A stretch of DNA of 64,000 nucleotides from Gemmatimonadaceae bacterium (GTDB taxonomy: Bacteria; Gemmatimonadota; Gemmatimonadetes; Gemmatimonadales; Gemmatimonadaceae): positions 372,001 through 436,000 of the forward strand of contig JADLCY010000011.1 of the NCBI GenBank assembly GCA_020846935.1, read 5' to 3'. Every line of letters begins with the position of its first letter. Positions within the stretch are counted from its first letter, which is position 1. Positions 57,341 through 64,000 of the stretch are shown here, piece by piece. Below the pieces are notes generated by a model, which was given only the letters and a program-made list of their open reading frames with translations, was not told the DNA's origin and ran no database searches. The position numbers were made by a program, and so were the translations under genes.

Positions 57341-57376
57341 AACGCAAACACGAGAGCCCGGGTGGGACTCTCGTGT
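57341..57376 (-). terminator. Rho-independent terminator after rpoC
   Basis: ACACGAGAG (57368-57376 on the minus strand), an 11-nt loop, then CTCTCGTGT (57348-57356) followed by TTGCGTTTG. It begins 24 bp past the rpoC stop. Confidence 0.85.
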
Positions 57377-57399
57377 CGTGCACTCGGCCTGTGCCTGAC

Positions 57400-60300
57400 C
57401 TACATGTCGTCGTTGCCGCCGAACGAGTAGGTCGAATCGGAGAACGACGTCGAGAAGATGCTGGGAACCGGCTCCGCCGTCCCCGGCAGCTCTTCTGGCT
57501 GCGGCATCTCGGTGCCCTCGATCGCCACCGTGCTGTACCGGAACTGGCCGGTCCCGGCGGGGATGAGGTGGCCGATGATGATGTTCTCCTTGAGCCCCAT
57601 GAGGTCGTCCCGTGCGCCGCGAATGGCGGCGTCGGTGAGCACCCGCGTGGTCTCCTGGAACGAGGCCGCGGAGATGAACGACTGGGTGGTGAGGCTCGCC
57701 TTGGTGATCCCCAGCAGCAGCGGTTCGGCCGTGGCAGCCTTGAGCTTCTTCTTCTTGGCCTTGTCGTTGACGTCGCGGAAGTTCTGCTTGTCGGCGTGTT
57801 CGCCCTCGAGGAACTCGGTGTCACCGGGCTCCACGATGCGGACCTTCTGCAGCATCTGCTTGACGATCACGCCGATGTGCTTGTCGTTGATCTTCACGCC
57901 CTGCAGGCGGTAGACCTCCTGCACTTCGTTGAGCAGGTACTCCTGCACCGCACGCGGACCCTTGATGCGAAGAATGTCGTGCGGGTTGACGGGGCCCTCG
58001 GTGAGGCGGTCACCGGCGCGCACGCGATCACCCTCGTGCACGCGAAGGTGCTTGCCGGCCGGCACTTCATAGAGCTGCGGATCGGCGGTCTCATCGACCA
58101 CCCACTGGCCCGCGTCGACGCGCGCCTGCGTGACGAACACCTCGCGCTTGCCGCGCTTGATGTCGCCAAAGCGGACGATGCCATCGATCTCGGAGATGGT
58201 GGCCGGATCCTTCGGGCGCCGTGCCTCGAAGAGTTCGGCCACGCGCGGGAGACCGCCCGTGATGTCGCGCGTCTTGTAGGCTTCGCGCGAAATCTTGGCG
58301 ATCGTCTCGCCGGCGTGGATCTCCTGGCCGTCTTCCGCCAGCAGCACCGCGCCGATCGGCATGACGAAGTCGCGGACCTTCTTTTCCTTGCCACCCTTGG
58401 TCTGCCAGATCTCGATGTGCGGGTGGAGCTTCTTTTCCCGGTCCTCGAGGATCACCCGCTGACGCAGGCCGGTGAGCTCGTCGAGTTCCTCGGAGACCGA
58501 GTCGCCCTCGACGATCTCGACGAACTTGAGGGTGCCCTCGATGTCGGCGATGATGGGGTTGGTATACGGGTCCCAGGTGAAGATGACCTGGTCCTTCTTG
58601 ACCTCGTCGCCGTCCTTGACGAACAGGGTGGCGCCGAGCGGTACGGCCAGGCGTGCGCCGATCGCCGCGTTCGGGTCGGACGACGTGCGAATGGTGAGTT
58701 CGCCCTCGTACGACGTGACGATGCGCTGGCCCTCGGGGTTGGTGACTTCAACCAATCGATCGCCAAACTCGATGGTGCCGGCCACCTTGGACTTGCGGGC
58801 GGTCTGCTCGGCGATACGCGCCGCGGTGCCGCCGATGTGGAACGTGCGGAGCGTGAGCTGCGTGCCCGGTTCGCCGATGGACTGCGCCGCGATGATGCCG
58901 ACGGCCTCGCCCAGGTCGACCATGGCCATGGTGGCCAGGTTGCGGCCGTAGCACATGCGGCACAGCCCGCGCTTGGCCTCGCAGGTGAGCACGGTGCGGA
59001 TGCGCACCGTCTCGATGCCGGCCTCCTCGATGCGGATCGAGGTGGCCTCGTCGATCATCTGTCCGGCCTCGGCGAGGAGCACCTGCCGACCGGCCTCGTC
59101 TCGCTCGTGCGGATCGTACACGTCCTCGGCGGCCACATTGCCGACGATGCGCTCGGAGAGCGCCTCGATCACGTCTTCGCCTTCCTTCAGCGCGCCGATG
59201 TCGAGGCCGAGGATGGTACCGCAGTCCTCTTCGGAAATGGTGACATCCTGCGCCACGTCCACGAGACGACGCGTGAGGTAGCCGGCATCGGCCGTCTTGA
59301 GCGCCGTATCGGCCAGACCCTTTCGCGCGCCGTGCGTCGAGATGAAGTACTCAAGCACGGACAGCCCTTCCCGGAAGTTGGACTTGATCGGACTTTCGAT
59401 GATTTCGCCGATGCCGCCGGTAAGCTTCTTCTGCGGCTTGGCCATCAGGCCGCGCATCCCGGCGAGCTGTCGAATCTGGTCACGGCTTCCACGCGATCCC
59501 GAGTCGAACATCATGAACACGGGGTTGAATCCGCGGTTCGACTCACGCATCGCCTTGACCATCGCATCGGCCACGTCGGAGTTCGCGTGGGTCCAGGTGT
59601 CGATGACCTTGTTGTAGCGCTCGCCGTTCGTGATGTTGCCGGTCGCGTAGGCGCGCTGGAAGCGCTCGACGCGCTCCTCCGCTTCCTGCAGCAGCGACTC
59701 CTTCTCGCCCGGGATGTGGAGGTCCTCGATGCCGATCGAGACGCCGCCGCGGGTGGCGTAGAAGAACCCGAAATCCTTGAGGCGATCGAGGAACTCGACG
59801 GTGCGCGAGAGTCCGCACGCGCGGAACGTCTCGAACGCGAGTTCACCGAGGGCCTTCTTTTTCATGTCCTTGTTCTGGAACCCGACCTCGGGTGGCACGA
59901 TCGCATTGAACAGCACGCGACCCGCGGTCGTGATCCGCCAGGAGGACTCACCATTTTCGGTGACGAGGTACCGGATGGCGGAGTGGTACGAGGGAAGGCG
60001 CCGTGTGGCGAGCGCCATCTCGACCTCGGCCGGGCTCGTGAACGTCTTGAGCGCCGCCGCGGCCTTGGCGTCCTTGGCGAGCCGGTCGAAGTCGGCCGGC
60101 GCCTTGGTGGCGAAGTAGCACCCCAGCACGATGTCCTGCGACGGCTCGGCGATCGGCCGGCCGTCGGAGGGCTTGAGGATGTTGTTCGAGGAGATCATCA
60201 GGAGGCGGGCCTCCAGCTGGGCCTCGAACGAGAGCGGGACGTGCACCGCCATCTGGTCGCCGTCGAAGTCCGCGTTGAACGCGGCGCAGACCAGCGGATG

Positions 60301-61725
60301 GATGCGGATGGCCTTGCCTTCCACGAGCACCGGCTCGAACGCCTGAATGCCCAGGCGGTGAAGCGTCGGCGCGCGGTTGAGCAGCACCGGGTGGTCGCGG
60401 ATGATCTCTTCGAGGATCTCGTAGACCTCGGGGCTCTCGCGTTCGACGATCTTCTTGGCGCGCTTCACCGTCTCCGCAATGCCCTTCTCCACGAGCTTGT
60501 GGATGATGAACGGCTTGAAGAGTTCGAGCGCCATGGCCTTGGGCAGGCCGCACTGGTGCAGCTTGAGTTCCGGGCCGACGACGATGACCGAGCGGCCGGA
60601 GTAGTCGACGCGCTTGCCGAGCAGGTTCTGACGGAAGCGCCCCTGCTTGCCCTTAAGCATGTCGCTCAGGGACTTGAGCGGTCGCTTGCCGCGGCCACGA
60701 ATGGCCTTGGAGCGACGGCCGTTGTCGAACAGGGCGTCCACGGCCTCCTGCAGCATGCGCTTCTCGTTCCGGAGGATGACCTCCGGCGCGCGATGCGAAA
60801 TGAGCTTCTGCAGGCGGTTGTTGCGGTTGATGACGCGCCGGTACAGGTCGTTCAGGTCGGACGTGGCAAAGCGTCCGCCGTCCAGCGGAACCAGCGGGCG
60901 GAGGTCGGGGGGAATGACCGGCACCACGTCCAGGATCATCCACTCCGGCTTGTTGCGCGTACCGCCCGCATCACCGGAGGTCCGGAACGCGTCGACGATC
61001 TTGAGGCGCTTGAGCATCTGCTTCTTGCGATGCTGCGACGTCTCGACGGCCACCTGCTTGCGCAGCTGCTCGGCCACCTTGTCGACATCGATGCGCTTGA
61101 GGAGATCGCGCACGGCCGGCGCGCCGATATCGGCGTGGAACCCCGTATCGCCTTCGGCCTTGGCCTTCTGCTTGAGCTCCAGGTAGCGGTCTTCGTCGAG
61201 CAACTCGTTGGTGCGCGCTTCCTGGTTGCCCGGCTCGATGACGACGTAGTTCGAGTAATAGATGACCTTCTCGAGATCACGGAGCGTGAGGTCGAGGAGG
61301 TTGCCCATCGGCGACGGCAGGGTCTTGAAGAACCAGATGTGCGCCACCGGCACCGACAACTCGATGTGTCCCATGCGCTCGCGCCGGACCTTGCTCAGCG
61401 TCACCTCGACGCCGCAACGATCGCAGATCACGCCGCGGTAGCGGATGCGCTTGTACTTGCCGCAATGGCATTCCCAGTCCTTGACCGGACCGAAGATGCG
61501 CTCGCAGAACAGGCCGTCCTTTTCGGGCTTGAACGACCGGTAGTTGATGGTCTCTGGCTTGGTGACCTCGCCCCACGACCACCAGGTGCGCGCGCCCTGC
61601 ATTTCCTGGCGCTCGCGTTCCTTGGGGTCCTTGGGTCCGCGGATCTCCTCCGGAGAGGCGATGCGGACCTGGATGAAGTCGAACGACGACGCGCGGGTCT
61701 CGCGCGCGCTGCGGAAGTCGATCAT
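57400..61725 (-). CDS. rpoC: RNA polymerase subunit beta'
   Basis: 1441 residues. N-terminal zinc site [23 protein letters not shown], the catalytic magnesium loop [15 protein letters not shown], bridge and trigger regions around [69 protein letters not shown], and the second zinc site CRMCYGRNL. Length is normal for a form without large insertions. It follows rpoB by 3 bp. Confidence 0.99.
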   Translation of the reverse strand: MIDFRSARETRASSFDFIQVRIASPEEIRGPKDPKERERQEMQGARTWWSWGEVTKPETINYRSFKPEKDGLFCERIFGPVKDWECHCGKYKRIRYRGVICDRCGVEVTLSKVRRERMGHIELSVPVAHIWFFKTLPSPMGNLLDLTLRDLEKVIYYSNYVVIEPGNQEARTNELLDEDRYLELKQKAKAEGDTGFHADIGAPAVRDLLKRIDVDKVAEQLRKQVAVETSQHRKKQMLKRLKIVDAFRTSGDAGGTRNKPEWMILDVVPVIPPDLRPLVPLDGGRFATSDLNDLYRRVINRNNRLQKLISHRAPEVILRNEKRMLQEAVDALFDNGRRSKAIRGRGKRPLKSLSDMLKGKQGRFRQNLLGKRVDYSGRSVIVVGPELKLHQCGLPKAMALELFKPFIIHKLVEKGIAETVKRAKKIVERESPEVYEILEEIIRDHPVLLNRAPTLHRLGIQAFEPVLVEGKAIRIHPLVCAAFNADFDGDQMAVHVPLSFEAQLEARLLMISSNNILKPSDGRPIAEPSQDIVLGCYFATKAPADFDRLAKDAKAAAALKTFTSPAEVEMALATRRLPSYHSAIRYLVTENGESSWRITTAGRVLFNAIVPPEVGFQNKDMKKKALGELAFETFRACGLSRTVEFLDRLKDFGFFYATRGGVSIGIEDLHIPGEKESLLQEAEERVERFQRAYATGNITNGERYNKVIDTWTHANSDVADAMVKAMRESNRGFNPVFMMFDSGSRGSRDQIRQLAGMRGLMAKPQKKLTGGIGEIIESPIKSNFREGLSVLEYFISTHGARKGLADTALKTADAGYLTRRLVDVAQDVTISEEDCGTILGLDIGALKEGEDVIEALSERIVGNVAAEDVYDPHERDEAGRQVLLAEAGQMIDEATSIRIEEAGIETVRIRTVLTCEAKRGLCRMCYGRNLATMAMVDLGEAVGIIAAQSIGEPGTQLTLRTFHIGGTAARIAEQTARKSKVAGTIEFGDRLVEVTNPEGQRIVTSYEGELTIRTSSDPNAAIGARLAVPLGATLFVKDGDEVKKDQVIFTWDPYTNPIIADIEGTLKFVEIVEGDSVSEELDELTGLRQRVILEDREKKLHPHIEIWQTKGGKEKKVRDFVMPIGAVLLAEDGQEIHAGETIAKISREAYKTRDITGGLPRVAELFEARRPKDPATISEIDGIVRFGDIKRGKREVFVTQARVDAGQWVVDETADPQLYEVPAGKHLRVHEGDRVRAGDRLTEGPVNPHDILRIKGPRAVQEYLLNEVQEVYRLQGVKINDKHIGVIVKQMLQKVRIVEPGDTEFLEGEHADKQNFRDVNDKAKKKKLKAATAEPLLLGITKASLTTQSFISAASFQETTRVLTDAAIRGARDDLMGLKENIIIGHLIPAGTGQFRYSTVAIEGTEMPQPEELPGTAEPVPSIFSTSFSDSTYSFGGNDDM

Positions 61726-61728
61726 CGG

Positions 61729-64000
<2,272 letters not shown>

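Overview
This is 64 kb of a GC-rich bacterial chromosome. Nearly every gene is on the minus strand, so transcription reads from high to low coordinates. The only convincing plus-strand genes are two at 24.8-27.2 kb. The complete S10-spc ribosomal operon, S14 without zinc cysteines, secreted six-bladed beta-propeller proteins and the overall gene mix suit an environmental Gram-negative lineage. Gemmatimonadota is my best guess, but this is inference only. I see no tRNA, rRNA, CRISPR, insertion sequence or integrase.

Right to left in transcription order: rpoB (cut by the window edge) and rpoC end at a good terminator. Then come a secreted beta-propeller protein, a PlsB-type acyltransferase, and rpsL-rpsG with their own terminator. 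Where fusA-tuf would normally follow, there is instead an eight-gene lasso-peptide locus (about 45.9-53.3 kb): PqqD-like recognition protein (B1), transglutaminase-like protease (B2), asparagine-synthetase-like cyclase (C), a 56-residue precursor (A), an HPr-kinase-like tailoring kinase, an ABC exporter (ATPase and permease), and a nucleotidyltransferase. After a 412-bp spacer with several hairpins come fusA, tuf and the uninterrupted S10-spc series rpsJ-secY, then adk-map.

The middle (18-29 kb) is mostly housekeeping: a membrane glycosyltransferase, bifunctional FtcD, an inositol-monophosphatase-like enzyme, trpS, a PilT-type ATPase, a DapA-like aldolase, two small membrane proteins, purA, and a YpdA/Bdr-like flavoprotein.

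From 8.5 to 18 kb lies what I read as a complete quinohemoprotein amine dehydrogenase (QHNDH) operon: metallo-beta-lactamase-fold hydrolase, QhpG flavoprotein, diheme alpha subunit, QhpD radical SAM enzyme, gamma subunit carrying all CTQ and thioether cross-link residues, beta-propeller beta subunit, QhpF ABC transporter and QhpE subtilisin-like protease. A 21-codon ORF sits just before qhpE.

The left end (1-8.4 kb) holds glycyl-tRNA synthetase, an M20 peptidase, a short-chain dehydrogenase, a GAF/histidine-kinase-like protein that has lost its phospho-acceptor histidine, and a MoxR-DUF58-BatA operon led by a ubiquitin-fold small protein.

The two systems most worth follow-up are the kinase-containing lasso locus inside the str operon, whose precursor lacks an obvious canonical core, and the QHNDH operon. 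Other notable points: low-complexity extensions on S5, L4 and L5, a strong TTA-GGC codon-pair pattern, and hairpins in the leaders of rpsL, fusA and rpsJ.
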